A stretch of 48,295 nucleotides of DNA from CAYICL01 sp964361885 (GTDB taxonomy: Bacteria; Patescibacteriota; Microgenomatia; UBA1400; CG1-02-47-37): assembly GCA_964361885.1 (NCBI GenBank), contig CAYICL010000003.1:1-48295 (forward strand). Reading direction: 5' to 3'. A model generated the notes under the pieces. It saw only the letters and a list, made by a program, of their open reading frames with translations, searched no databases and had not been told where the DNA came from. Below are positions 1 to 7,553 of this stretch, piece by piece. The stretch's first letter is position 1. Each line of letters opens with the position of its first letter. The translations under genes and the position numbers were made by a program.

Positions 1-1002
1 GAAAACGTCCTTTACATCCTCGATCTTTATGACAGCGTTGCCCGGATCGAACAGCGCTTTTTAAGCCCGACCGTGGACACCGAAAAACTGACCACCAACT
101 TTATCTCGCCTTTAGCCGCTGACGGCCAAATTACCATCAACGGTTCTGTTGAAATTCACGGTGACGCCAGTATTTCCGGAACTTTAACTGCCAATGAAAT
201 CAAATCTTCTACCACTGACAGCTTAAAAGAAAAAATCGCTGATATTATTGCCAGTCTGGATCAGCCTAAGGCCACACCGCCAAAGTCAGCCTCAATGTCA
301 GCCACTCCCGAGGTGTTTGCAGATTTCACCTCGGGAGTGAGTTCACCTTCTGCCTACTTGGATATTGACAGTCTTAATGCTGACTCCGGCTTTTTCTCCG
401 AATACTTGGCTGTCTTAGGTTCAGCCGCCATTACCAGCTTAAATGTTACCAATAGTTTAACCATTAATAACCAGTTGTTACTGACTGCCAACTCGCTTTC
501 AGGTCTGGATAATCAACTTTTCCTCCAACCTTCAGGCACCGGCTCGATCAACTTTCTGGCAGGCTTAATGACTTTGTCTGACGCCGGTCTGGTTACCATC
601 ACCGGTAACTTAACTGTCACCGGCACTTTAACCGCTACTTATATCGCTCCTCCATTAGAGCAAGATCTGCAAATTAACATTGCCAGCCAATCGGCTGTGG
701 CAATCTATAATCAAATATCCGGCTCTCAAATAGCTTCAATTGATGCTTCCGGTTCAGCCTCTTTTAACCGATTAAATCTAAAAGCCTCAGGCTCAACCTC
801 GATTCTGGCCGGCGAAAATCACGTGATGATTAACTCCGATGCTCTCACTCAAACTTCCCAAATTATCGTTACCTTTACTTCCGACTACAAACCGGCCTCA
901 AAATACTGGGTGGTTAAAGAACCTGCCAACCAACACTTTACTCTCTTTGTCAACTACCCGGTCAACTCCGACACTTTTCTCGACTGGTTGATTATTAACT
1001 AG
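1..1002 (+). CDS. Repetitive secreted/surface protein, C-terminal part (5' truncated by window edge)
   Basis: The frame is open from base 1, so the real start lies upstream; a GTG at 73 is an internal candidate only. The visible 333 codons are rich in Ser, Thr, Ala and Asn and read as repeated short beta-strands (runs such as LTINNQLLLTANSLSG and ITGNLTVTGTLTATYI). This is typical of very large surface proteins of CPR bacteria that resemble tail-fibre or beta-helix repeats. The tail (about residues 270-333) looks like a separate beta-domain ending DTFLDWLIIN. A perfect inverted repeat at 303-339 is embedded in frame and encodes ATPEVFADFTSGV, in a low-complexity Pro/Ser linker. No enzymatic motif is seen. 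The role (adhesion or envelope) is inference. Confidence 0.7.
   Translation, partial: ENVLYILDLYDSVARIEQRFLSPTVDTEKLTTNFISPLAADGQITINGSVEIHGDASISGTLTANEIKSSTTDSLKEKIADIIASLDQPKATPPKSASMSATPEVFADFTSGVSSPSAYLDIDSLNADSGFFSEYLAVLGSAAITSLNVTNSLTINNQLLLTANSLSGLDNQLFLQPSGTGSINFLAGLMTLSDAGLVTITGNLTVTGTLTATYIAPPLEQDLQINIASQSAVAIYNQISGSQIASIDASGSASFNRLNLKASGSTSILAGENHVMINSDALTQTSQIIVTFTSDYKPASKYWVVKEPANQHFTLFVNYPVNSDTFLDWLIIN
303..339. repeat. Family B palindromic element, in frame in surface protein gene
   Basis: A 13-nt arm CACTCCCGAGGTG (303-315), an 11-nt loop and a perfectly complementary arm CACCTCGGGAGTG (327-339). It reads in frame as TPEV, four residues, TSGV. The same 13-11-13 geometry recurs at 6777, 40726 and 41317. 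Confidence 0.85.
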
Positions 1003-1145
1003 TCAGTTTAAAAATATTAATTTTAATCATATAATAACTTTAAAGTTCGCATATTAGCTAGTTAGATATAATTCCGAACCCCACCCCTAAGACAAAAATT
1101 TTCAAGGGAAGGAATTATTTTAGACTGAGGGTAGATTAAAGTATT

Positions 1146-1550
1146 ATGGGAGAAAAGAAGAACAATAAAAAGGAAAACCCTGAGGAGTTAAATGCTTATG
1201 ATATAAAAATAAGCCAAATCAATCATAGCGTTTCCAAACTCACAGAGTTCACTTATGAATTGAAAGAATCTATCAACCAATTTAATAAGGCATCTTTGTC
1301 ACATTCTAACGTCTTGAAGAGACTAACTTGGGCCTTGATTGGACTAACAATCATTCTCGTAGTATTGGCTGGTATACAGGTTTATCTGCTAACAGCGGAT
1401 AAAAGGGAAATTAAAGATTTTCCCAAATTGCCTTCGGCAACTTCATCCGCGGACGTTATATCCTTACCTCCCCTAACACCTGTTCCACCTGAATATCTAT
1501 TAACTCCACTCTGTCTTTTTCCTCCCAGACTCCATTACCCTTTAAACTAA
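1146..1550 (+). CDS. Small single-pass membrane protein, unknown function
   Basis: 134 residues, not recognised. The N-terminus is Lys/Asn/Glu-rich and hydrophilic (1-40). Residues 20-58 have helical, coiled-coil-like character, and one strong transmembrane helix spans about 61-82. A Pro/Ser-rich tail follows. The last ~30 codons run antisense into the 3' end of the convergent gene at 1456-3024 (95-bp overlap), and their composition (many Pro and Leu) suggests antisense read-through. The ancestral stop may have been lost near position 1450. The 143-bp upstream gap holds -10-like sequence (TATAAT near 1067, TATTAT just before the ATG) but no clear Shine-Dalgarno. A small envelope protein is the safest description. 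Confidence 0.5.
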   Translation: MGEKKNNKKENPEELNAYDIKISQINHSVSKLTEFTYELKESINQFNKASLSHSNVLKRLTWALIGLTIILVVLAGIQVYLLTADKREIKDFPKLPSATSSADVISLPPLTPVPPEYLLTPLCLFPPRLHYPLN

Positions 1551-3024
1551 TTCTGATTATCTCACCACAATCTCCGTCTGGCTGGCACGGCTTAGCTTGA
1601 TTCACCAACACCTCATCACCGCTGATTGCTATTTGCCCGGAAAAAGGCAAAAGGTAATGTTTCTCCACTCTGCTTGCCTCTACTGCCGGATAATCCACGA
1701 TTATCTGCCGACCGTTAACCTTGGCTAAGATATACTTATTATCTGCTGATATCTGCACTTTAGCCTTACTCCCTAAAGCCTCATACTTTAGCCCTGACTC
1801 ACCCTTGATATTGTAAAAATAGCTGCCGGACGAGTCTGAATAAAAAATGGTCTGGTCTGTCAGCCAGCCGAAACTGCTTGGTTCTGTCTCCAATTTTAAT
1901 TGCTTCACCCCCATCTCTTTATCCTCACCACACTCGGCCGCATACAAGCCCCAGGACGTCTCTTTAGCTTTGCCAAAAAATATGAGCTGCCTGTCTCCCC
2001 AAAAATCTGCCATCGGTCGATTATCCGTTTCTTTTACTTCCAGCCTTTCTCCGTCATAAAATATCGCTCCTTCTCCGCAAACTGCCTCATTACTGATATA
2101 TCTAATCTGCTTGTCTTCAATATATACCAGCATCAAACCATTGTCGGATAACCTAAACTTGTCCGTATCTACCTCATAAACCGGTTCAATCACTGCTGTG
2201 GCTGCTTTATCCTTGACTGAATATCTCTCCAAAGCTTTTTTCTCCGGCTTTAAGTAAAAAATATTGCCTTGGTTAATCACAAACTGACGCTTCTTCTCTG
2301 TTGATAGATTACTTTTGACTACCAGTTTAAACCTTTCCGGATCATATAAACTTAAGCCTGTTGCTGTCTGTAAAACTAACATTGACTCCGGCTGATATAA
2401 CCTGACGCCCACCTTGGCTTCAAAACCTTGATTGTTTAAGCTGATCTTCTGCCATTGGCTGGGTAAAAACTCGTCTCTTTCCTCTCCCGTTTTTACTAAT
2501 TGGTAATAGTTTAGCCAGGAAAAATCATCGGTGGCTGCCTGATCTTCCAGCTCATAATTTACAAACCGGACTTCATAATCACCTTCAGCCAAATCAGTAA
2601 TTGTCACCAACCCCTGGACATCACTGGGAACTGTTCTTAAACTGGTTTTATCCCCTGTTCTTCTGATCGTAACGGAAATATCTTTAAACACTGTTTCTTG
2701 ATAATCAAACACCCCGTTGCTGTTCTTATCATCAAAAAACAACCACATCATCTGGCCCGGCTTTGGCTCAATCTTTATCGGTATATAAGCTTCGTTAACC
2801 GGTTGGCTGCCTGACTTTTTCGGCCACACTTGTTCCAGAACAGTCACCGTAATCGCTAACAATATTAAGCTGCCAAAACTTACCAGCGCTACCAGTTTAA
2901 ACTTAGCCTTTTCTTTAACTCCCACCCTTAACCGCGTGAGCCAGCCGGCCTTTTGACTGGCTTCCGTCTCTAATCTCTTCTTATCACTGTCTTCAAAAAA
3001 CTGTTGTTCTAAATCCTCCTCCAT
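1456..3024 (-). CDS. Membrane-anchored protein with SdrD/SpaA-like beta-domain and beta-propeller-like C-terminus
   Basis: 522 residues. The N-terminus is cytoplasmic and acidic, with one transmembrane helix at about 43-64. A domain at about 90-155 carries the signature DDKNSNGVFDYQETVFKDI and GLVTITDLAEGDYEVRF, typical of SdrD-B or SpaA-like surface beta-sandwiches (a Ca-binding-like Asp/Asn loop, then a GxYxVxF-type strand). The remaining ~350 residues are beta-rich with repeats such as LVYIEDKQIRYIS and IFYSDSSGSYFYN, consistent with a WD40/PD40-like propeller. It is divergent from the PEGA-propeller gene at 3059 and shares its promoter core, so the two probably act together at the cell surface. 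The function is unknown. Confidence 0.75.
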   Translation of the reverse strand: MEEDLEQQFFEDSDKKRLETEASQKAGWLTRLRVGVKEKAKFKLVALVSFGSLILLAITVTVLEQVWPKKSGSQPVNEAYIPIKIEPKPGQMMWLFFDDKNSNGVFDYQETVFKDISVTIRRTGDKTSLRTVPSDVQGLVTITDLAEGDYEVRFVNYELEDQAATDDFSWLNYYQLVKTGEERDEFLPSQWQKISLNNQGFEAKVGVRLYQPESMLVLQTATGLSLYDPERFKLVVKSNLSTEKKRQFVINQGNIFYLKPEKKALERYSVKDKAATAVIEPVYEVDTDKFRLSDNGLMLVYIEDKQIRYISNEAVCGEGAIFYDGERLEVKETDNRPMADFWGDRQLIFFGKAKETSWGLYAAECGEDKEMGVKQLKLETEPSSFGWLTDQTIFYSDSSGSYFYNIKGESGLKYEALGSKAKVQISADNKYILAKVNGRQIIVDYPAVEASRVEKHYLLPFSGQIAISGDEVLVNQAKPCQPDGDCGEIIRISLKGNGVWEEKDRVELIDIQVEQVLGEVRI

Positions 3025-3035
3025 ATTTTAATTGT

Positions 3036-3043
3036 AGTATAAT
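3036..3043. promoter_or_regulatory. Shared bidirectional -10 core between divergent genes
   Basis: AGTATAAT. On the + strand TATAAT (3038-3043) lies 15 nt before the ATG at 3059. On the - strand the overlapping hexamer reads TATACT and lies 11 nt before the ATG at 3024. There is no Shine-Dalgarno in front of the + start, so very short or absent leaders are likely. Confidence 0.55.
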
Positions 3044-3058
3044 ATCACTAACTAATCT

Positions 3059-4342
3059 ATGCGCCGCACTCCGCGTTTACTTATTGCCATTATCTTTATT
3101 ATCGTCTTGGCCGCCGGGATTACTCTGGCGATCAAAATTGCCAAAGGCTACCGGCCTTCTTTAAAAAACAAGTCCTTAGAAGGCACCGGCTTACTCTCCG
3201 CCAACTCCACTCCCCGGGGCGCCAGTGTCTTTATTAACGATAAACTTACCACCGCTACTGACGACACCTTGAACTTACCTCCCGGCGAATACCGGGTCAA
3301 AATCGCTCAGGATGGCTACATTTCCTGGGAAAAAACCCTGGTTTTGGTGCCTGAACTGGTGACTCAAACCAACGCCCGCCTCTTTCCTTCTGTACCCGAT
3401 TTAAAACCCTTAACCTTTTCCGGGGCTTTAAACGCCATCCCTTCGCCGGATGGTCAAAAATTAGTCTTTGGTGTTGACAATGCTACTACTGATACCAAAA
3501 ATGGTCTGTATGTTGTTGACCTCCAAGATCGGCCCTTTTCTCTCAACTCTGATCCCCGCCAAATCACCCGTAACTCGCAAAAATATGACTTTATTCATGC
3601 TCCGCTCACCTGGTCTCCTGACTCTTCCCAAATTTTGGCCACTTTAAATTCCGGCCAGTTGGACGAAACCAATGTTTTAATCAGCAGCTCATCCTTTAAC
3701 GATATTGCTGATTTAAAAGATGTCACTGCCCGTTTGCCGGTCATTATTAAAGAATGGCAGGATCTTTTAGATAAAAAAGATCATGAAAGAATGATCGTCT
3801 TACCGGAATTCATCCAAAAACTGGCCACTCAGTCAGCCAAATTAGCTTACTTTTCTCCGGACGAAGATAAGTTGATGTATACTGCCACTGCTGAAATTAC
3901 TATCCCGGAAAAACTCATCACTCCTCTACCCTCCAACTCCACTCAAACTGAAACCAGAAACTTAAAACCGGGCAAAATCTATATCTATGATATTGAAGAA
4001 GACAAAAACTTTCTTATTGCCGACGCTCCCCAGCCGCCAACTAAACCGGCTCCTGCTAAACCGGCTCCTGTTGATCAATTAAAACAAATTGCCAACCGTT
4101 ATTCGGCTATTTTTACCCAACCGATCCAGTGGTATCCTGACTCCCGCCACGTTATTATTGTCGAAGCTGACAAAATCATTATCAGTGAATATGACGGCAC
4201 CAACCGCCAAACTGTTTATGCCGGCCCTTTTGCTCAAAACTTCGCCTTCCCTTGGCCCAACGGCAGCCGCCTGGTTATTCTGGCTTCTCTAAACGGCGGC
4301 ACTAACCTATCTCCTAATCTCTACTCGATCAACCTGAAGTAA
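3059..4342 (+). CDS. PEGA-domain and TolB/PD40-like beta-propeller membrane protein
   Basis: 427 residues. An N-terminal signal anchor (about 5-26) is followed by a PEGA domain (about 45-100; STPRGASVFINDK then LPPGEYRVKIAQDGYISWE). The C-terminal ~310 residues contain propeller-blade motifs such as AIPSPDGQKLVFGV, LTWSPDSSQILATL and QWYPDSRHVIIVE. PEGA domains are usually extracytoplasmic and associated with surface layers or polysaccharide binding, and PD40 blades are typical of TolB-like proteins. A Pro/Ala repeat (KPAPAKPAP) forms a linker near residue 330. Start chosen: the ATG 15 nt downstream of a TATAAT; no ribosome-binding site is visible. Confidence 0.85.
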   Translation: MRRTPRLLIAIIFIIVLAAGITLAIKIAKGYRPSLKNKSLEGTGLLSANSTPRGASVFINDKLTTATDDTLNLPPGEYRVKIAQDGYISWEKTLVLVPELVTQTNARLFPSVPDLKPLTFSGALNAIPSPDGQKLVFGVDNATTDTKNGLYVVDLQDRPFSLNSDPRQITRNSQKYDFIHAPLTWSPDSSQILATLNSGQLDETNVLISSSSFNDIADLKDVTARLPVIIKEWQDLLDKKDHERMIVLPEFIQKLATQSAKLAYFSPDEDKLMYTATAEITIPEKLITPLPSNSTQTETRNLKPGKIYIYDIEEDKNFLIADAPQPPTKPAPAKPAPVDQLKQIANRYSAIFTQPIQWYPDSRHVIIVEADKIIISEYDGTNRQTVYAGPFAQNFAFPWPNGSRLVILASLNGGTNLSPNLYSINLK

Positions 4343-4358
4343 TTAACTTAGGTTACTT

Positions 4359-4907
4359 ATGCCGCAAAGTTATACAAAACTCTTTACTTACTGGTTTAGT
4401 TTAATAATTTACGATTTAACTGTGGAGTTTTGCCAACGTTGGATAAAAAGCTACAAACTTTCCGAACAAATGACCGGCGCCGCTCGCTCCGGAAAACAAA
4501 ATATCGTTGAAGGTTCTGAAGACATGTCAACTTCTTTAAAAACCGCCATTAAACTAACTAATATCGCTAAAGGCTCATTAGAAGAGTTACTCTCTGACTA
4601 CGAGGATTTTTTACGTCAAAGAAATCTGCTAATATGGACTAAAACCGACTCGCGCGTTCTTTTTTGGCGGGCAAAATTCGCCCGTCTCGTAAGAAACTTA
4701 AGTAACTTAAGAACCTTAGGTGGCTTACGAGGGCAGCTAACGCTGCCCAAAAATCCTGAAGAAGCCGCCAACCTACTTCTAACCCTTTGCCATCAAGCTT
4801 CATTTTTACTTAACAAACAAGTACAATCACTTATCAAAAAACACACCCAAGAAGGCGGATTTACTGAAAAACTTTATCATGCCAGAAAAACATATGCGCA
4901 TCATTAA
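4359..4907 (+). CDS. Four-helix-bundle suffix-domain protein (S23 ribosomal intervening-sequence family)
   Basis: 182 residues. The core motif (residues about 15-90) includes VEFCQRW, QMTGAARSGKQNIVEGS and GSLEELLSDYEDFLRQR. This is the hallmark of the S23-related four-helix-bundle family with the suffix domain common in CPR genomes; the biochemical role is not established. The stretch RLVRNLSNLRTLGGLRGQ between helices is encoded by nested hairpins (4686-4748) and looks inserted, after which the helix resumes at NPEEAANLLLTLCHQASFLL. The 3' end overlaps the TsaC-TsaE start, so co-transcription is likely. The start codon has no clear ribosome-binding site. Confidence 0.85.
   Translation: MPQSYTKLFTYWFSLIIYDLTVEFCQRWIKSYKLSEQMTGAARSGKQNIVEGSEDMSTSLKTAIKLTNIAKGSLEELLSDYEDFLRQRNLLIWTKTDSRVLFWRAKFARLVRNLSNLRTLGGLRGQLTLPKNPEEAANLLLTLCHQASFLLNKQVQSLIKKHTQEGGFTEKLYHARKTYAHH
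4686..4748. repeat. Nested palindromes inside four-helix gene
   Basis: Outer arms CTCGTAAG (4686-4693) and CTTACGAG (4724-4731) enclose two CTTAAG palindromes and a CTTAGG. This is followed directly by GGGCAGC (4731-4737) and GCTGCCC (4742-4748) with a 4-nt loop. All of it is translated in frame. Confidence 0.65.
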
Positions 4908-5991
4908 AACGACTCAAAAAAATGTCATTAGTGAGACCGTTCAAGTCTTAAAACTTGGCGGTCTGGTCATCTATCCTACCGAAACCTGCTATGGCGCCGG
5001 CGTTGACCCCACCAATCAGCCGGCAGTTAATAAACTTTTAGCCTACAAACATAAGCGCGAAGGCCGGCCGATATCTGTGGCCGTGGCTGATGAACCAATG
5101 GCCAGCAAATACGTTAAATTAAATCCCACGGCTAAAAATTTATATCAAAAATTCCTGCCCGGACCATTGACCGTTGTTTCCGCCGGCCGTCATCAACTCG
5201 CCTCTGGCATCGAGTCAGAACTCGGCACTCTTGGTATCCGGATTCCTGACCACCTGCTGGCTTTGGCAATTGTCAAAAAATTCGGTAAACCAATCACTGC
5301 CACCTCTGCCAATGTTTCTTATAAACCCCGGCCTTACTCGATCAAACAACTCTTAAAAAATACTTCCAAAAAACAGCAAAGCTTAATTGATTTAATTATT
5401 GACGCCGGCCAGTTACCCAAACGGCCGGTGTCCACCATTGTCGATACCACTCTTGACGACCCGCTAATCATCCGCCAAGGCAAAATTACTCTATCACCCC
5501 TATCACACCTCGGGAGTGTGATCAGGGTGATCAGTAAATCGCCGCAGCAAACCATTAAGTTGGCTCAAACCCTTTGTCTTAAATACTGGAAAGACCTGCA
5601 GACCAAACCGATTATTTTTCTTCTCATCGGCGAGTTAGGCACTGGCAAAACCCAGTTTTGCAAAGGCATCGGAAAATTCTTACAAATCAAGGCCAATATC
5701 AATTCCCCCACGTATACTATTGAAAAAGAATACGACTTTAACCGTTATCAAGTTAAAGGCAGGTTTTTGCACTTAGACACCTGGCGTTTACAAAACATCG
5801 AGGAATTTGATCAACTAAACCTTAAAGCCCGCTTCCTGCCTAAAACCGTCATCGCTGTTGAATGGGCTTCAAGAACCTTAAAACCCCTTTTAGATCTGGC
5901 TCGTCAAACCCAGACTAAAGTCATTATGGTTAAACTGCAAACCGTTTCCGGATCTTCTGCATCTCTTCGGCAGATAACCGTCTGCTGCTAG
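4879..5991 (+). CDS. tsaC-tsaE: TsaC(Sua5/YrdC)-TsaE fusion, t6A tRNA modification
   Basis: 370 residues joining two enzymes. Residues ~6-200 are TsaC/YrdC (GGLVIYPTETCYGAGVD, KHKREGRPISVAV, FLPGPLTVV, KPITATSANVS), which makes threonylcarbamoyl-AMP from Thr, bicarbonate and ATP. Residues ~220-360 are the TsaE ATPase: P-loop GELGTGKT (~250-257), NSPTYTIEKEY, HLDTWRL and VEWASR. TsaE drives turnover of the TsaB-TsaD complex. The linker is encoded by a palindrome (5493-5531). An ATG at 4894 (MRIIKTTQ) is an equally good start and reduces the overlap with the previous gene. The 3' end overlaps the convergent HIT gene by 62 bp. TsaD follows at 6353; no TsaB is seen in this window. Confidence 0.92.
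   Translation: MPEKHMRIIKTTQKNVISETVQVLKLGGLVIYPTETCYGAGVDPTNQPAVNKLLAYKHKREGRPISVAVADEPMASKYVKLNPTAKNLYQKFLPGPLTVVSAGRHQLASGIESELGTLGIRIPDHLLALAIVKKFGKPITATSANVSYKPRPYSIKQLLKNTSKKQQSLIDLIIDAGQLPKRPVSTIVDTTLDDPLIIRQGKITLSPLSHLGSVIRVISKSPQQTIKLAQTLCLKYWKDLQTKPIIFLLIGELGTGKTQFCKGIGKFLQIKANINSPTYTIEKEYDFNRYQVKGRFLHLDTWRLQNIEEFDQLNLKARFLPKTVIAVEWASRTLKPLLDLARQTQTKVIMVKLQTVSGSSASLRQITVCC
5493..5531. repeat. Palindrome at the TsaC/TsaE domain junction (family B-related core)
   Basis: ATCACCCCTATCACAC (5493-5508), 7-nt loop CTCGGGA, then GTGTGATCAGGGTGAT (5516-5531). This is 16-nt arms with two mismatches. The centre CACCTCGGGAGTG equals one arm of family B. It is translated in frame as the inter-domain linker. 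Confidence 0.7.
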
Positions 5992-6331
5992 CCGCTTTCC
6001 GCCAACCTTCCCAGATTTTATCCCAGCTTCCTTTTGTATCCGGCATTAAATGTAAATGGGCATGGGCTACTTCATTGCCGATAGTCACGCTCACCACCAT
6101 TTCTTTGCCGGAAACAGTTTGCATTTTTTTAACGATTTTCTGGGCCACTTTGTATAAGTCACCAATACCTTCAAGCTCCCAAACCCAACGATAATGTTTT
6201 TTAGGAATTACTAAAGTATGGCCATCCACTATCTGGGAAATATCCAAAAAAGCCAACCAATCCTTATCCTCGTAAATTTTATAGCAGGGAATCTCTCCTT
6301 TAACAATCTTGCAAAAAATGCAACTGGTCAT
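5930..6331 (-). CDS. HIT family nucleotide hydrolase/transferase
   Basis: 133 residues, full length for the family. It starts MTSCIFCKIVKGEIPCYKIY, the usual N-terminus with Cys4 and Cys7 as possible zinc ligands. DGHTLVIPKKHY and the histidine triad HAHLHLMP (His90, 92, 94) follow; the central His is the nucleophile that attacks the alpha-phosphate. Hint/Fhit-type members hydrolyse AMP-lysine-like or dinucleoside polyphosphate substrates; the substrate here is unknown. The 3' end overlaps the TsaC-TsaE gene antisense. It is divergent from tsaD, sharing an AGTATAAT core, with TATACT only 6 nt before its ATG. Confidence 0.93.
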   Translation of the reverse strand: MTSCIFCKIVKGEIPCYKIYEDKDWLAFLDISQIVDGHTLVIPKKHYRWVWELEGIGDLYKVAQKIVKKMQTVSGKEMVVSVTIGNEVAHAHLHLMPDTKGSWDKIWEGWRKAASSRRLSAEEMQKIRKRFAV

Positions 6332-6337
6332 ATATAA

Positions 6338-6345
6338 AGTATAAT
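6338..6345. promoter_or_regulatory. Shared bidirectional -10 core, HIT gene / tsaD
   Basis: AGTATAAT. TATAAT on the + strand ends 7 nt before the ATG at 6353, and TATACT on the - strand lies 6 nt before the ATG at 6331. Both spacings fit leaderless initiation. Confidence 0.55.
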
Positions 6346-6352
6346 ACCATAT

Positions 6353-7473
6353 ATGAAATCGCCATTAATTTAGCCATCGACACTTCCTGCGACGAAACCT
6401 GCGCCAGTGTTTCTTTTGGCCGCCGGATTTTATCCAATGTCATCTCTTCCCAAATCAACATTCACCAAAAATATGGCGGCGTTGTCCCGCACCTGGCCAA
6501 ACGGGCCCATCAGGAAAAAATCGAGCCTGTCGTTAAAGAGGCAATAAAAAGGTCTGTCCTTAAAGGACTCAAGTTGCGTCAGCAACCTGAAAAGAATTCA
6601 AAAAGGACAGACCTTTCTGGAATAAGCGCCATCGCCGTCACCGTCGGTCCGGGCTTGGCTCCGGCCCTTGAAGTTGGTATTAACTTTGCCAAAAATCTTG
6701 CCCGCCGGCTCAAACTCCCGTTAATTGCTGTCAATCATATGGAAGGCCACCTCTTATCCTGCCTTGCCTTGCCTCACACTCCCGGAGTGAAATCTTCAAA
6801 CACTCCGGGAGTGAAATTCCCCGCTCTCGGCCTGCTCGTCTCCGGTGGTCACACCCAGTTGGTTTTAGTCAAATCCATTGGTCTATACCAACTTTTGGGT
6901 GAAACTTTGGATGATGCAGCCGGTGAAGCTTTGGATAAGCTTAGTAAAATGTTAAAACTCGGCTATCCCGGCGGCCCGATTATCGAACAACTAGCTAAAC
7001 AATCCGCCGGCTGGCGGACCAGCACCATCCCCTTACCCGTCCCTTTGCAACATTCCCAAGACTTAAACTTCTCTTTTTCCGGTTTAAAAACCGCGGCTCT
7101 TTATACCATTCAAAAAGTTTACAAAGGACGGACCTTTGTAAAAAAACAATTCACTTACGACTTATGCGCTGCTTTCCAAACTGCCATTGCTAAAAGCTTA
7201 ACTGTCAAACTCCAAAAAGCGATTGAGCAATACCAACCAAAAAGCATTTTGTTAGGCGGCGGGGTGTTTTCCAATTTATATTTCCGTCGCCAAATCCGCT
7301 CGGCTGTTAAACCATTTCAACTACCTCTTTATCTTCCCTATTCCAAAAAACTTTTTACTGACAATGCTGCCATGATTGCCGTTCCCGCTTACTTTAAATT
7401 TCTTAAAAAAGACTTTGTCAAAAACATTAAGACCCTGGACCGCCAACCAAACCTTAACTTTGATACAATATAG
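6353..7473 (+). CDS. tsaD: TsaD (tRNA N6-threonylcarbamoyladenosine transferase), apparent 1-nt frameshift near start and three embedded palindromes
   Basis: TsaD transfers threonylcarbamoyl to A37 of ANN-decoding tRNAs. Visible signatures: LAIDTSCDETCASVS, GGVVPHLAKRAHQEKI with the metal-binding HxxxH, AVTVGPGLAPALEVG, NHMEGHLLS, LLVSGGHTQLV, LGETLDDAAGEALDK and the late TDNAAMIA. The ATG at 6353 gives MKSPLI and then a stop. Adding one T to the TTT run at 6369-6371 would join MKSPLI directly to LAIDTSCDET. Otherwise translation must use a non-ATG codon such as ATT 6364. Three in-frame hairpin insertions add peptides at 6548-6616, 6777-6813 and 7117-7143, all in positions that are loops in the family. 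Only 4 nt separate the stop from tRNA-Arg. Confidence 0.9.
6548..6616. repeat. Composite BIME-like palindrome in tsaD
   Basis: Outer arms AAAGGTCTGTCCTT (6548-6561) and AAGGACAGACCTTT (6603-6616) are exact complements. An inner hairpin GTTGC, loop GTCA, GCAAC lies at 6573-6586. The outer arms resemble the family A core with GTCTGTC in place of GTCCGTC. It adds about 20 residues between VVKEAI and ISAIAVTVGPGL. Confidence 0.75.
6777..6813. repeat. Family B palindromic element in tsaD
   Basis: CACTCCCGGAGTG (6777-6789), 11-nt loop, CACTCCGGGAGTG (6801-6813), perfectly complementary. It is read in frame as TPGV, four residues, TPGV, just before the conserved LLVSGGHTQLV motif. Confidence 0.85.
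7117..7143 (+). repeat. Family A palindrome in tsaD
   Basis: GTTTACAAAGG, loop ACGGA, CCTTTGTAAAA. Ten of 11 arm positions pair. It is translated in frame as VYKGRTFVK within a variable region of TsaD. Confidence 0.85.
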
Positions 7474-7477
7474 GCAA

Positions 7478-7552
7478 GTCCCTATAGCTCAACGGATAGA
7501 GCCCAGGTTTCCTAAACCTGTAATGAAGGTTCAATTCCTTCTGGGGACACCA
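7478..7552 (+). tRNA. tRNA-Arg (anticodon CCU)
   Basis: Cloverleaf: acceptor GTCCCTA / TGGGGAC, D-arm GCTC...GAGC, anticodon stem CAGGT/ACCTG with loop TTCCTAA (anticodon CCT, A37), T-arm GAAGG/CCTTC around TTCAATT, discriminator A and encoded CCA. It reads AGG codons. It starts 4 nt after the tsaD stop and ends 1 nt before the stop codon of the convergent gene at 7554. U36 and A37 make it an expected t6A substrate of the TsaD encoded just upstream. Confidence 0.93.
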
Positions 7553-7553
7553 C

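Noticed and set aside
5931..6125. Inverted repeat of TGCAAACYGTTTCCGG between the end of tsaC-tsaE and the HIT gene
   Set aside because: About 15 of 16 bases match over ~170 bp, but both copies are ordinary codons of two genes on opposite strands; no third copy was seen. Probably chance.
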